A DNA stretch of 64,000 nucleotides from Trichaptum fuscoviolaceum (lineage: Eukaryota; Basidiomycota; Agaricomycetes; Hymenochaetales; Trichaptaceae). The notes under the pieces are model-generated. The model saw only the letters and a program-made list of their open reading frames with translations. It ran no database searches and was not told the DNA's origin. This document shows positions 46,467 through 60,621 of the stretch, in pieces. Position numbers and translations under genes: made by a program. Position 1 is the stretch's first letter. Every line of letters begins with the position of its first letter. The stretch is taken from positions 2,294,001 to 2,358,000 of the forward strand of contig CAJSYZ010000003.1 of assembly GCA_910574455.1 (NCBI GenBank), in the 5' to 3' direction.

Positions 46467-46907
46467 GGCTGATCTTTCACATTGGCTAGGTATCCTGAGC
46501 GAATGGCGCAATCAGGTCTCCATCCTTTACATCCTTCGTTGCCGCAAATTCCACGCTGATGATAAATGGGCATCATCTCTGCTGTATTATATACCTCGTG
46601 CATGTGCTTTGCTGAACTCTATTGCTGAATCCCGTGTAGTTTATCATATCAAAGCCGGTAAGTTAACTGTACAAGTCCCATTTCTTATGACTTTTCACTG
46701 TACTCGCTTACTCTCATAGAGACTACTCAGATTCGACTTCTAGAGATTCTAATTGACTGTAATGACATCTGCATATTTCTAATCGATCTCTGGCTCAGAT
46801 CGAAATCATCGACGTCATTCGGCGGGCGCCTATGGCTAGTTTATATGCTCAACATCAACCGTATTGCATTTTGTTGAATCTGCTCCCAACCCATCGACTC
46901 TGCTGCC
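46467..46907. other. Intergenic, 0.4 kb
   Basis: 3' flank of the methyltransferase and upstream region of the SDR gene; no further feature supported. Confidence 0.5.
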
Positions 46908-47748
46908 ATGAGCAATCCATTTATCCTTGTCTCACCTGCAACTCGTGGTCTCTCTTTAGCTCTTACTCGGCATTTCCTGCGCACGACCAAACTGCCTGTG
47001 TATGCCACACATCGCTCCGGATCCGCCTCTGAAGTTCACAAGCACATCCTTTCGAAAGTTCCTGATATCGACGGCGATAGACTCAAACTGCTCCCTTTGG
47101 ACCTGAATTCAGAGAGCAGTATCAAGGATGCAGCCTCTGATCTTGCAGGTCAGCTCCCTGAGGACGCGTACTTGCACACAGGGTTTTTCACCGGTGGCAT
47201 ACTCTACCCGGAGAAGCAGCCGGCAGACTTGGACTACGATAAAATTCGAGAGACGTTTCAAATCAATGTGCTCGCACATCTGTTGCTTATCAAACACTTC
47301 TCTCGTTTCCTCCCTGACTCGAAGACCAAACTCGAGGACCAAACCAAACCAGCGAAATGGGTCCACGTATCTGCGCGGGTGGGTAGCATCGAAGACAACC
47401 GCAAGGGAGGCTGGTATTCGTATAGATCGTCCAAGGCAGCGCTGAATCAAGTGATCATGACGTTTGACAATCAGCTCGCGTTGCGCAAGACACCCAGTAT
47501 CTGTGTTGGTGTTCACCCTGGCACCGTCAAGACGGACTTGAGTAAAGACTTCTGGAACAGTGCTTCCAATGACAAGCTATTCGAGCCCGAAGAAGCTGCG
47601 GAGAAGTTAATCAACGTTGTTGAGGGCTTGTCTGAAGACAGAAGGGGAAAGGTATGGGATTATGACGGCAAACAAGTCCCGTGGTACGTGTACTTCCCAT
47701 ATTGTGTTGAATATTTATCGGTTAAATTCCGTTCAACGTTGCAGGTAA
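46908..47748 (+). CDS. Short-chain dehydrogenase/reductase (C-factor-like)
   Basis: NAD(P)-dependent oxidoreductase of unknown substrate, 259 residues. The N-terminal nucleotide-binding region is atypical (LVSPATRGLSLALTRHFL, where classical SDRs have TGxxxGxG). INVLAHLLLIKHFSRFLP supplies the structural Asn. WVHVSARVGSIEDN and WYSYRSSKAALNQ give the catalytic Ser and YxxxK. VGVHPGTVKTDLSKDF follows. The last exon contributes only GTAA: splicing 47683 to 47745 completes the Trp codon of QVPW and the stop. Ending in QVPW is usual for this subgroup. Without splicing the frame would run to 47756 with an unrelated tail. Confidence 0.88.
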
Positions 47749-50700
47749 AGGCATAGCACAACATAATGGTGGCGAAGTCACATATATGTGCATGGAGGAA
47801 AGGTTGACAAATGCCTGAACTTCCAGTTTCCTGCAACCCTGAATCACGAATATCGACAATGTTCTAGTCCTCGAATACAACTGGTACCATGTAATACTAT
47901 TTGTTATCAAGTTGTTCTGATATCGAACTTGAAATGGGCGGGAGAGTCGGGCCCATTTTAATGGTACAGCTTCGGGTTTGCGGCGTCGTCTACTTTCCTA
48001 AGTCTCTAATCAAAGCAAATCAGTAGTTAAAGCAATCAAAATAATTGCACTGCGATTCGCGATGGTAGGCGTGGTGTTGAATCTCGGATTCTTTCCTTCT
48101 TCAAGTTGAAGTTAAACGTGAACAACTTGAAGACTCCGTGCCAGTGTCGGAAGTTGCCGTGCAAAACCGTGCCAATGACGGTCGCGCTCACCGGTGACCG
48201 AAACGTATCTTGAATACCTACCTTCTCAAATCACTGAAGTAGTTGAACGACGGTCTCGTTGGCAGGTTTCTGCATCATTAGCAGCTGCTGCTTATCCCTC
48301 AATAGACCAACTTTCTGGATGTCAAGTATATCTGGAAGACGCGCTACAATAGTACACGTTCTCTTAGTCCCATAACGCAACGAACGCCTTTCTCGAGAGA
48401 CTCACGCTCACGAGGCTCGAACTCATACGACCATGGACGTTGCAAGCCAGCTTGTCCGACGTCTATCGCGCGACGGGACTCTTGGCTTATGTTGAACAAA
48501 GCGTTGTAGAGGGCGGTTCGGTACAGTCGCATTCACTTTTCTCGCTGGATAAGTAAGTTTGACGAAAAGAACGCCCGCAGACGACGGCGATCTCACTCGC
48601 ACTCACAGATTGTATGCTTTCGCGCCGACTGGTGGCTACCATGCTATCCTGGCGCTACAGACAGTGGAATCAAATCTACATAGGACTCTTACAGACATCT
48701 CTGTTCTGGTTCAGGATGCGATACCCGAGTTAGCTCCCGCTTACTATCCATCGTACTGATTTGGGTTCTTTTCCGGATAAACTTCTTGCTCAAAGACTTG
48801 AATTTGCCATCGACTTAACTGGGGGTTATAGGGACTTGTCCACGAAGGCAATCACAGGCGCTTGCCATCGGATACTTATCCTTATGTTTCTGATGCTCTT
48901 GACTGATATCGAGTTCAAGTCCACTCGAAGTCGATAAGCAAGCTTTCCAGAACCGTTTACTCATTAGAACCGACCTCGTGTAGAAGACAGACTCCAAGGT
49001 GAGCGCAGTATCTGTGTATCAGTGTCGAGCTCGGAGTTCTGATCATGCACTTGCCCAGGCTACACTGATTCATGGGCGAAACTCAGATTTCGATCAAGAA
49101 CGCCTCAACTACAATACTTTTCGTTGAACGCGATATCGAAAGTCCACCGTCATTGCACGCGAGTTCATTTCTCTCCGAGTTTATTTCCTTCCTCTCGCCC
49201 TTAGTCTTCAGCGTCGGAGTCGAATATAGAAAAAAGGAAATCCACGTGTATGGTATCTGTAACTCGTGTTTCCTCTATTATGGATCTGAACGAAACTTAA
49301 TTGACCATTGTGCGTATATGTCGGACTATGTAGGTGCTTTGGAAACAGGGGTTGTGGAACGCTCCGTAGGTCGCTCCGGCTTACGTTCAAGGCTCCTGAG
49401 CGGGTCAGAGATACAGCGGACTAAAGAATACGATGAAGAGTTTGAAGGTCAGCTGTATAGCTCTACGCTTAGCGCCCACTTGATACCGAAGGATCCGTAT
49501 CCGAGAACTGAATAGATATGGGGTAAGATTAAGCTCGGCGCTCTCACCAAAGGTAGCTCACAAGTTAGCATAGATAACTAGTCTAGCGCCTCAAAGAAAC
49601 GCAGGTGATCCGGTTTACCTGTAAGTAGTCAGATGGCGAAGGGTACTTTTGATTCAAGATACCATAACTCGGGTCAAGGAAACCCCATGGTTGTTCCGAA
49701 CTTCGTAGTCCATTTACAAGCTCCCGCGGAAATGATGTGAGTCAATGTTTACTCCAACACATTGCGCCTGAGCACATCTATCAATCGAATGTCAAGTGGA
49801 TAAGACACTAATACGAAGTGGTAGCCTGTGCATCGCCTTGATCAAGCAGACCGTATGCACATAGAAGATACTCGGATTCGTTTGCTATGCCGAGGTCGAT
49901 GCATACCTTGAGAATTGGAAGCGCACATACCCGTCAAAGTTACTTCTTCTGATTTGAATGATATATGCTCTTTTTATGCACAAATCTCCCATTGTCGGTG
50001 AGAACACAGTGGAAAAATCTCCTTGTGTGAGGTGCTCACAGTCAAATTTAACAAGTACTGCATCTTTCATTGCCGCTGAAAAAAAAATGAATAATATTTT
50101 AAAAAAATTATTGACCGACTCGGATTTTGTTCGTAATCCCGTAATCACGCAAGACGAGAAGGAGGTGAGGACAGAAACGGATTAGCACCGAATTCGGACT
50201 TGTCCGACTCCGGAAGGCATCTGTCCGTGTTCGAACATTCTGGACCCACTGGACGATGCATCAGCAAAGCTCGGCAGGACATGCCGAATGATCGTCTCTC
50301 GATCTATATTGACCTTCTTGATGGGGAAAGCTCATCTTCAGGGATATAAAAACTCATGGAATATAATTCGCATTTATTCGACTGGGAACATGAAGGGTCG
50401 TGATATGTTTTGCATGCGGGCGATGGAGGCGGAGAACTTTCTGGGGATGATGAGATGTAAATGTTGTTGAGCAATGGGTCGGGTCACATCGGACAAGATT
50501 TTTGGCTCTCGAGGAGATGTAGGGAGAGCTAGGATTAAGGATGACACGGGTAGCTCGAGCCGCTCGTTGAGCGCGTTATGTATGTAGCTGAAGAAGGTTT
50601 TCGGAGTCAAAGCGCCTTTGGGGGTACACAGTATCTCGTACGAAGGACGGACCTTATTGATGAGCATCCCAAGGACGTGCATTCACATACATATATACAT

Positions 50701-52100
50701 ATGCATCAGTTCTCTCGATGTGTCGATATTATCGCTGGCAAAGCTTTGGGTTGTCCTTGTACCAAAGGTCTGGCTCAGCCGTACGCCGATTCGAAATTGG
50801 TTGTGTGACAAAAGAGTATATTTGAGTGCTAATTAGCACTGCCTGACACATGTACATACAATATTTTGATGACCGGTGTCCTTGTTCCAAGGACTTAAGT
50901 GAAAGCACCGAGTTTCAAACGAAGCATAGATGGACAGAGCGCGGCAACGCTGGACGCACGAAGGTTGACCGTCCGAATTCAATTGTGAGCAAGGCCTGTT
51001 CTCATCGTGTACGCAAATCCGACAGATCTCGGCCGGCATTTCTTTCATTCGATCGCTAGGAAGGAACCGGAAGAAAATCAGACAAAAAATTAATCTTGTC
51101 TGGAACTTCGTACATATGTCGGTACGGGATCTCCGGGGTGGTGAGAGTGACTCATGATGAAGACAGTTCCGAGTGTCATTTGGGCTGACGAAGCCACATC
51201 GGAGCGTGCACGTCCTTCCAAAGACGTCCGATTTTGCCTTACTCGAAATGGTACAAATGCAAAGCCAGCGACTCATGTCCGCTGCCGTTCTCTATATTCC
51301 CGGTGCCGAGCACGGGCATAAGAAAAGAAAGACCTCGAATGCCGACGCTCGACGTTGCCCATAGCATATCCAATTCCTCCGCAGTGGGTCGAGGCATTCA
51401 TGCAGGAACCGTTACCAAGCACAAGGCGATCCTCGGGCATTAGCTCTGCGAGAGCACTGTGCCGCAGCAAAGGATAAAGGAGCTTCAGCTCATGCTGGAA
51501 TCGTTTCCGAGTCTAGCCTGAGGCGGACTGCGAGTGCGTGCACATTGAGTAAGTTGAGAGCTATCAGGATAGTTATCAAGATGATCGGAAGGCCCTGGTT
51601 AGGTTCTTTGGGCAAGTTCTTGTCCGCTATCCGGCAGCGGAAGTAAAGGTAAAGATAAACGCTGTGTTGTTCTCAGTCTGAAGTAAAGGAGTTGAGCGCG
51701 TCGGATAACATAGCTCATGGCATGTCTCAGAGTGCTCGGAGCTATTATGATGACATGACAAGAAGATAGGGGCTGACAAATAACGAGATGTTTATGTTTC
51801 CGGAGGTCATAAGTGGAAGCCAAGTGGCCGGAAAAGGATACGTCATTATCATGTCAGCCTTCGATCCAGCTGCTTGGCTGACCCGCGAGATCGGATCGGG
51901 ATGATGTCGCAGGCTGAGTCAGGAGTGATCTGTAATCCTTTCTACAGTGTTCTGTCCCGACGTCCTCCTACAACTGACCGCTAACAAATTACGCACAATT
52001 ATAAAGACGTCCGCCCAATGCCCTGTCCATCCTCCTCCCATCCCATCGGCCCCTCTCCCTCTCTTGTTCCGCAACCACCACCGCCCTCCCGCTGCCCACA
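47749..52100. other. Gene-poor stretch of 4.3 kb with decayed coding remnants
   Basis: Apart from the broken remnants at about 48250-49515, listed separately, only short frames without recognisable domains occur (for example minus 50374-50682 and 50833-51276). An A/T-rich palindrome-like run lies near 50070-50115. The last about 100 bp are C/T-rich promoter of the YTP1-like gene with a TATA-like TTATAAAG near 51998. Confidence 0.45.
48250..49515 (+). pseudogene. Possible decayed multi-exon gene, unrecognised
   Basis: Several plus-strand stretches look like coding sequence but are broken by stops: SLAAAAYPSIDQLSGCQVYL, LERLTLTRLELIRPWTLQAS, and GLLAYVEQSVVEGGSVQSHS, which ends at a good donor GATAA|GTAAGT near 48552. 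Then come RLYAFAPTGGYHAILALQTV and SNLHRTLTDISVLVQDAIPE. Further on are DLSTKAITGACHRILILMFL and TLIHGRNSDFDQERLNYNTF. The continuous frame 49072-49515 (147 codons) may be a chance ORF over the same region. I do not recognise the family. A search with the assembled pieces would tell whether it is a relic of a known gene. Confidence 0.3.
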
Positions 52101-54490
52101 ATGCGCACGCGCGGCACACAGCTTGCTCTGGCATCGGCGAGCCTTGCAGCCCTCGCTCTGCTCACCGCACCCGTACATGCTCTACCGAGTGCGCTAGCCT
52201 CACCGGAGTCTGAGGTGGTAGCTCGCGACATCGCATCCTCGCCTGTGTTCCTCGCCCGGAGAGATGGCATGCACGAGCATGGGCACGGGCACGCTGCACC
52301 TCTAACTGAGATCAACGAGACGCTCATCCTCCAGTGGCACAAGCCGACCCCGCCGTCGTATGGCACGCATGATTTTGACGACAAGAACGTCACCAGCAAA
52401 CACCCTGGTCTTATGGGACTTCACGCCCTCTTCATGTCCCTCGCATTTTTCGGCGCTTTGCCTATAGGTACGTTTCAGGCGCATACACGCACGCGTCGAT
52501 TTTTAGGTTTTGCTGACTTTTCATTGTTGTTCAGGAATTGCGCTCCGGTCCGTTAACCACGCATGGCATGCCGTGAGCGTGGCTGCTTTCTACGTATTTG
52601 CCGTCCTCGGCGTTTCATGTAGTGCGCTTTACTCGAAGCTTACCCCGAATATGTGCGTCCAATCCAGGCAGTTTTCCGTAGACTCCGGATACATCTCCGC
52701 TTTTGCCCCCTTCTGCATCATCTCCGAGTATCGCTCATATGAGTCTATGAAATACCGTGAACACCAGTTCCACCTTGTTTCTGAAAAATAATTCATGTCT
52801 GATCACTTTTAATATGCTATCTTCGGAAGCGACAAATTACTCATTCTATTTTCGGTGATCTGCAGGTACGAAGGTGCTGTTCACGGAAAGCAGGGCTATT
52901 TCGCACTACTTTTCGCCGGTGTTCTCACCACGGTTGATGCACTTTCAGCGATGAAGCGTGCTTACCGGTATTTTTCGCTAGTAAGGTCTGGTGATCAAGA
53001 ATTCTCGGTCAAAAAAGCTTGGAGGACCGTTGTGCTCAACAAATCAAGCGAATTGGACCTGACCGGGGTGAAAGCATACGATCATGAGTACACGGGCTTG
53101 GTGCATTCTGAGCCAGAATATATGGAAATGGACGTGCATGAGCTCAAGGCAGTTACGGAGGATGATCTTAATACTCTTCCTCCCACGCCGACTGATGAAG
53201 GATCGTCGCATGGCCAGCAGTGGGCAGCTGTGCAAGCTATGGCAATGCGTCAGGCACGTCATCACCGAGCCTCGGAATGGCGGCAGTCTGTAGCATCTGA
53301 CGGAACACTTTTCCATCCAACTCCGTCACCCCGCGGCTCGCATCACTCCGACGAAACTTTGCACGAATTGCCCGTTGAGGCACATTCGAGGTCTAAATAC
53401 GCGCTTGCACACCGCATTGGGCGCGGCATTTTTGCGACTGCGGAGCGTGTGCTTGTGTTCATTGGATACATGAATGTCCTGACCGGGATCGTCACTTACA
53501 CGGGCGGTTGTCGGGACAGCTATGTCAACGGGTGCTTGGCTCATCTTATCAGTACGTCATCTTCTCGTTGTGCTCCACACTGGCACTGGAAACTCTAAAG
53601 GCTAATTTCCTATCATCCTTTCTCTTCCCTTCCCGCTTCCCCACACGCTTGCGAACACCACAGAGGGCGGTATATTTTGGTGCTACGGGCTCGTGACCTG
53701 GGCGCGCTTCCTTGGCTCATTTTCTGAGCTAGGATGGGCATGGAACCGTTCCCCCCGTTCAGCGAATGTTCCGACGGCCGAATTTGTTGAGTCGACTGTC
53801 ATTTTCATCTATGGTATCACGAACACCTGGATGGAGCGCTTTGGCGTCCCCGCTGGCTCGCCGTTCAGTACGAAGGAAGTTCAGCACATTTCCATTGCGG
53901 TCATGTTCTGGTTTGCCGGTCTGGTGGGCATGGGCATTGAGTCAAAGCGTATCCGTCGTTGGCTTTCGGCGCCCGCAGCCTTAATCGCAGCATCCGTGGA
54001 CCCCTCTGTAGCTCAGATGGGTTCCATGACGGTTGCACCACCAGTCCAGTATCTTGCATCCTTCAACCCATTTCCTGCGCTCGTCATCGGTGTCACGGGC
54101 GCAGCAATGTCCGCGCACGCGCAGGTGTATCTCTTCCAAGTACAAATTCACGCGCTTTGGGGATTCCTCCTCGCTGCTTTTGCAGTTCTTCGGTGTCTAA
54201 CGTACTTCTTCCTCTGGCTGGGGCCACCGAAGAGCATTCTGCCCAGCCGCCCGCCCACGGAAGCTCTTGCCAGCTTCTGCCTCGCTTGTGGAGGACTTAT
54301 GTTCCAGTTCAGCACCGAGGAGTTGACGTTGGCCGCCATGCGGAGAGGGCGGGACGACCAGATGATGTTCTTGAACGTCGCCGTTGCATTCACATGCTTC
54401 GCGTTTACTTGGGCGCTGGGTATTGTCACCTTTAAGGGTTGGCTCAAAGCGCGCCAGATGGCAGCTGCGAAACTGTCTGCTAGTTCATAA
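52101..54490 (+). CDS. YTP1-like multi-pass membrane protein
   Basis: Putative secretory-pathway or plasma-membrane protein of unknown function, resembling yeast Ytp1. The signal peptide (LALASASLAALALLTAPVHA) leads to a short luminal His-rich stretch (MHEHGHGHAA). Next are membrane segments (LMGLHALFMSLAFFGALPI, AWHAVSVAAFYVFAVLGVSC) and a hydrophilic loop with acidic and Ser-rich sequence (52980-53400). RVLVFIGYMNVLTGIVTYTG and GIFWCYGLVTWARFLGSFSE follow. VESTVIFIYGITNTWMERFG, HISIAVMFWFAGLVGMGIES and several further helices end the protein at KLSASS. Four or more exons are joined; the intron near 52653-52865 splits a Met codon and the one at 53552-53661 completes Lys-Gly-Gly. Length and helix pattern fit the family. 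Confidence 0.87.
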
Positions 54491-55137
54491 GCTCCTGGTC
54501 TCTACAATTCAAATTTGGGACTCCTGGTTTCCAGCATACGTCAAAACGGAATACACTCGCATATGTCCCTTTCTTCACGATTCTGGAATGCACACATGAC
54601 TGCACGCACATATCACCTATTTATCCACATATGGGTCTCTCGTGTTCTGTTGTCGCATCTACGAGGTGCTAATTACTGTTTTTTTTTAATGTCCTATACA
54701 TAGTATACGTTCACTGTTGCTCCTTCACCCCTCACCCCCTCCCTGCCATTTATTCACTTGCGTCGCCCTATGGCTTTCTTTTTCATCGACCCCCCACACG
54801 TCTGAGCTATCCATTGCATTTTTATTAAAGGCTAATGACCCCCGCTTCTCGTTTCCGCTGTAAAGATCGGAAAACTGTATTACTGGCATCCATCTCCATA
54901 TTGTTTCTTTAGCATTAGTTCTTCAACGTTTTTGTCCGATGTCACCACACGTCTAGCGCTATTTTCTGAGAATCTGTAGTGAATCTTAGAGATAGATTTG
55001 TCCGTAATGGGTATGAAATTTAACGAGATATTAAACAATAAATTTGCATGGTTATAGAGGGATATAGGTCTTGAATCTAATACGAAACAATGAACAAGAA
55101 AATTCGAATCAAGGACCAATGTTCAAGCTGCGTTCAG
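54491..55137. other. Convergent 3' flanks of YTP1-like and COQ2 genes
   Basis: AT-rich sequence with a T run near 54678. No supported gene or repeat. Confidence 0.5.
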
Positions 55138-56615
<1,478 letters not shown>

Positions 56616-56886
56616 CGTGACTGCGGGTAGTAAGCGCCGAATTTCTCGGGGAATAATACAAGTGAAACGCTAAGCTTGAAGTAATCCGATACAACTTTAT
56701 AAAACAATGACGAATGAGGCAAAAGAATTACGAAGACTACAAAGAAAAAGATTAGAGGAAATGTGTTGGTGAGGATTGTCCTTCGATCACCAAGATCACC
56801 ACTCTTTTGCCAATTTAAAGCACCACTCGAAGTCTGGAAGAATGATGAGAAGATTTAAAAGATCAGCAACGATACGTTGCAACAAT
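56616..56886. other. Short spacer between COQ2 and Rho GDI
   Basis: 3' flank of the Rho GDI gene and upstream region of COQ2. Nothing else was seen. Confidence 0.45.
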
Positions 56887-57876
56887 TCAAGCGTTGAGGT
56901 TGAGAACCATACCTGCATATATTGTCTTATCGTCGTCCAGGAGGCGGCTACGTACGTGGTACTGCCCCGAGCGCGCAAGCATACCCGCAGGCGACTCTTC
57001 CGTCGGGAAGTTCTTGACATATGCCTCAGGCTTAGCGCCGTACGAGCCGATCATTTGCTCGAGCTTGTCAACTAGATGCAATTGTTGTTATTTGAGCAAA
57101 AGTTTCCGAGAGTAAACGAACCAGTTATTCCTGCTCGTTTCACAGCTTGGATGTACCGGACACCCTGAAGAGGTAAGTTGTGAGCTACATGGGTTACCAC
57201 GCAAGAATATGGAAGGCACATACGCTACACCACATGGGTAGTCGTGGTTAGATTATGATACATATTCTCAGTTTAAAGGAGCAACTTACGATACGATGGA
57301 GTGGTTCACCTTGAACCGAATCAACACACTGTGCGCGTTTTAATAACCCATTACGAAGTACGGCAAAAAAACGAACTTGTACTCGACACCCTCTTTGATT
57401 GTGATAGGGTCCTTTTTCGCGTTTGCAAGAGCTTGTGGGTTGGTGACATCAAGAACAATGGTCTTCCCAGGAGGGAGAGATTCTGAAACGAGCTCCAAGG
57501 AAAGCAAGGTTAACTATCGATCTCGTTAGTTCAGTAGAATTTATCTGAGTAAGATGTAGAGAAAGCACACCTTTGGGCCTGATGTTGGTGCTGCCGTAGC
57601 ATCGTGAAGACCCAGACTGGCTTTCCAGCGGTTCAGACTGTCATCATTTGCATCCATCTTCGCATATTCTTCGGGGCTCTTCACTTCGCTCGTGATCTTA
57701 TAGCCTTTTCATCCACGTTTAGCACGTTCGCGTATTTCATGCACAGCTCCAGATAAGTTTGCGGCTCACCTGGCGTCTCAGACGGAGCGAGTTCGTCGTC
57801 ATCATGCTGTAGAAAGCCAGGCATCACTGAGCATATGCACTTTCTTAGTTAGGTTCAGACCCCATACCGAAGACAT
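56887..57876 (-). CDS. RDI1: Rho GDP-dissociation inhibitor (RDI1)
   Basis: Extracts prenylated Rho GTPases from membranes and keeps them GDP-bound in the cytosol. The minus-strand start ATG at 57876 codes only Met-Ser-Ser before an intron. The next exons give HDDDELAPSETPG, then YKITSEVKSPEEYAKMDAND, DSLNRWKASLGLHDATAAPT, the beta-sandwich start SLELVSESLPPGKTIVLDVT, and PITIKEGVEYKFV. GVRYIQAVKRAGITVDKLEQ is formed across an intron. The last exon carries MIGSYGAKPEAYVKNFPTEE and SRLLDDDKTIYAGMVLNLNA. Order, motifs and length match RhoGDI. About seven exons for about 200 residues is unusually intron-dense. No single open frame reveals the gene. Confidence 0.93.
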
Positions 57877-58359
57877 CTTGAGCTACAGTTATGCAGAAAT
57901 GTGCAAGAGGCGAAAGGTATTGGATAGATAGTGGTTGTCGTGAAAGACAAGGGTACGAGGGTTGGTAACCTGTTGTCCTAACCTACACACGGAGGTGGCT
58001 CTGCCGTCGAGACCAACAATTGGACAATCTTGATATCGATCGCTCACTTTCCCACGGCTGCTTTATTCTTTGGACGAACAATTGCCATGTATTCAACTTC
58101 ATCACATTTCGGAAGCAAAACAGAAATATAGCAATACCACTTTTGAGACATTTCTCAGTGTTTTTCGTATGTTTGTTGTGAACTCGGTCTTCTTGAATAT
58201 TATATGAAAATAGTCCACCGTGCGCACGCCCGTCTTTAACGCCCATTACACAAAATCTATGTAGTACAGAAGCAGAACAAAGATTTCGTTCGTAGCGTTC
58301 AGCAACCTCGAATTACACGATGGGGGTGTAATTCAAAGTTAGATACCTTTAATTTAAAC
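57877..58359. other. Upstream region of Rho GDI, nothing further seen
   Basis: This lies between RDI1 and the next minus-strand gene. No recognisable gene, repeat or RNA. Confidence 0.45.
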
Positions 58360-60621
58360 TTACCAAACGTTGCTCAAGAGGGATGCTCGGAGTATGAGAA
58401 TCGGCTACAAAAGTAAGCTAAATTAATCATGTTTATAGACAGGAAATATGAAAGAACGTACGCCCTTTAAACCAACACTTGCCCGTCGTGATGAAATGAC
58501 AGTTCGGTCCATTCGGACATTTATGACCCCAAATACAACGGTTGCCAAATGAGCAGACTTGACCTGTAAATTATATCAGCTTATGAAGAGTCGCAGATAT
58601 TGACGAGATGACCTTTGCGAGTAGAATTACATGGCGATTTTCTCGTGTTTGTCTCGAGTGTGCTATATTCATCGTCGTTTAAGACATAATCATGACCATA
58701 TTTGCAGGTATCCTGACAGATTCCATTAGTAAAGATATCATTAAACGAAGTGATTGGAAACTCACTCCTCTCGGACATCTCTTCAGAAGATAATGCTCGC
58801 TACAAGGAGGGGGTTTATCTGGCCGATATTCAGGTTAAATGTATAGCTACTAAGGCAGGAGTCTCACTTTTGTGCATGGGCTATAGAGCGTAGGCGTAAG
58901 TGAATAATGCACCATTGATATCCGCATAGAGAAACATACCACAAAGGGATTAAGCTTTTTCATTGCTTTAGAATTCATACTTTGACTTAGTGGTTCGGAA
59001 AGATCATGCTGATCAATAGTTCCAAGGCTTCCACTGGAAACCGTAGAGCCACCTGATCGTGTAAAAAGACTTGATCCTCCTACAACACCGTCGAGGAGCA
59101 GAGGTGACATGGGGGCTGATTGCTTTCGTGGAGAATTCAGCAGCTTCGTAGGTCGGAATAGATTTTCAACGTTTAAAGAAGGAAGAGACAAGGCACGGAT
59201 CTCGTACGCAAGCTCACTGTATCCTTGCAGTATGACAAGTTTGTTGAGGAGATGTTCGCTTTGCAAGGCAGTCAAGGTTGGTAGATATCCGTTATCGTGT
59301 CCACCTTTATATTCAAATAAGATTAGTTCTAGCTTCGGTGTATGAGGATGAACTGACGTACCACCGAAGAATATACGGGCTGTCTGGGGAAAGCGTGCGT
59401 AGGTCTGGAGGTATTCTGAACAACACTAATGAGGATTACGCATGAGTCCGGATGCCTGTATCTACCTTTAATCTTCGCGTCCGCAGCCTCTTTCCCAGGT
59501 CCAACATCCACAAGCGAGAACCGGGGAGACGCCTGACTGAAGCCCGTCAAGAACGCCTCGAATTGTTCCATGCTGCACACATTATTGGCGACGAGAGTCT
59601 CTTGCAGCCCTTTCTTATTGAAGTATACTGTAAGCCAGAGGGTGAGCCGGCCCCGAGATTGGAAGTTCGACGTCTTAAGGTATTCGTCGATGCCATACGT
59701 CAGGGCTCTCCCGGCATCCCGTCCACCGTCGAGGCCAGAAACGAGTAAGTTATTATTGAATATGTTGCCGTCGCCATCAATTACACAAAGTATCATTGAG
59801 TCCTGAGAGTCAGATAGAGAAATGAGTAAAGGAATAGTCCCGCTCCCTGACGAAAAAAAACCGAACGAACCGTTGACACCTCAACATTCTGCAAGCGCTT
59901 CTCTAGCACTTCCACTTTTGCTTGAAGCTGTTGTTTGTCGTAGGCGTGATCTTGTACAAGCTTAGCCCGGGCCTGCTTCCAAACGGCAAGCTCTTCCTCT
60001 AATTCTGATACCCGCAGTGTCAAGTCATTATTTACTTTAACCGTCGAGATGGACAGATCTGCATGGTCCATTGAGTCAGAAGATGGTTTGGCAGAGTAAT
60101 AATGACGTCTAGGTACCTTCAAGTTGTTTTAACATATCATGCCTGTATCAGATGATGGAATACAAACATCCGTTAACTTCCTTTCTTCCAAGTAAAAATT
60201 ATCACCTACCATTTACTTTCCATCGGAGACCAGTCGTCTGTCTGAGCAATTTCTCTTCCCTTACTCTATCAAAAGCATTCCCAATGAGCCCCGACCTCCA
60301 ATTTCTCGATAGCGATGAAGAAACGAATGATGATGAAAAATCATGGAGAGCTGCTCTTATGGCCATCAGAATGCAGTGTAAACTCCCAGTCATCGACTGG
60401 AATGAGCTTCGAAAGCTTATATACACGAGGACGAAGCGGCACGCACAAATTGAACACAGCCCGAGAAGCCAGCAATGCCGCTCGTTCCCAGAGTGAAAGT
60501 AAATGAAAAAGCATACGAAAAGAACAGACGGGAGAAGATTTGCGAACACCTTCAATCAATCACTCACCTTCTTGAGCTCCCGCAGTTCCCTCCGCGCTGA
60601 AGATATATCCATGTCCTCCAT
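58360..60621 (-). CDS. Coiled-coil / NYN-like / CCCH zinc-finger protein, copy A
   Basis: Probable RNA-associated protein. The first exon (60621-60568, MEDMDISSARRELRELKK) joins, after an intron of about 450 bp, to a coiled coil (LRVSELEEELAVWKQARAKL, QQLQAKVEVLEKRLQNVE). A NYN/PIN-like domain follows: MILCVIDGDGNIF (Asp-rich first strand), RLTLWLTVYFNKKGLQETLV, and SPRFSLVDVGPGKEAADAKI. HDNGYLPTLTALQS comes after the next introns, then a Ser-rich linker. At the C-terminus are CCCH fingers: HYLLKRCPRGDTCKYGHDYV, then VCSFGNRCIWGHKCPNGPNC. The Asp pattern suggests a nuclease fold, but activity is unproven. The stop at 58360 follows a splice near 58460 and is tentative. It is a tandem paralogue of copy B. 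Confidence 0.8.
60284..60496 (+). CDS. Short ORF on the opposite strand inside intron 1 of copy A, unrecognised
   Basis: The ATG at 60284 opens 70 codons with coding-like composition (LDSDEETNDDEKSWRAALMA, then RMQCKLPVIDWNELRKLIYT). It lies wholly within the roughly 450-bp first intron of copy A, an intron unusually long for this window. No homologue is recognised; it may be chance or an alternative exon on the other strand. Confidence 0.2.
   Translation: MSPDLQFLDSDEETNDDEKSWRAALMAIRMQCKLPVIDWNELRKLIYTRTKRHAQIEHSPRSQQCRSFPE

Noticed and set aside
50233..50260. B-box-like GTTCGAACATTC as a tRNA
   Set aside because: No A box at the right distance and no pairing acceptor stem.
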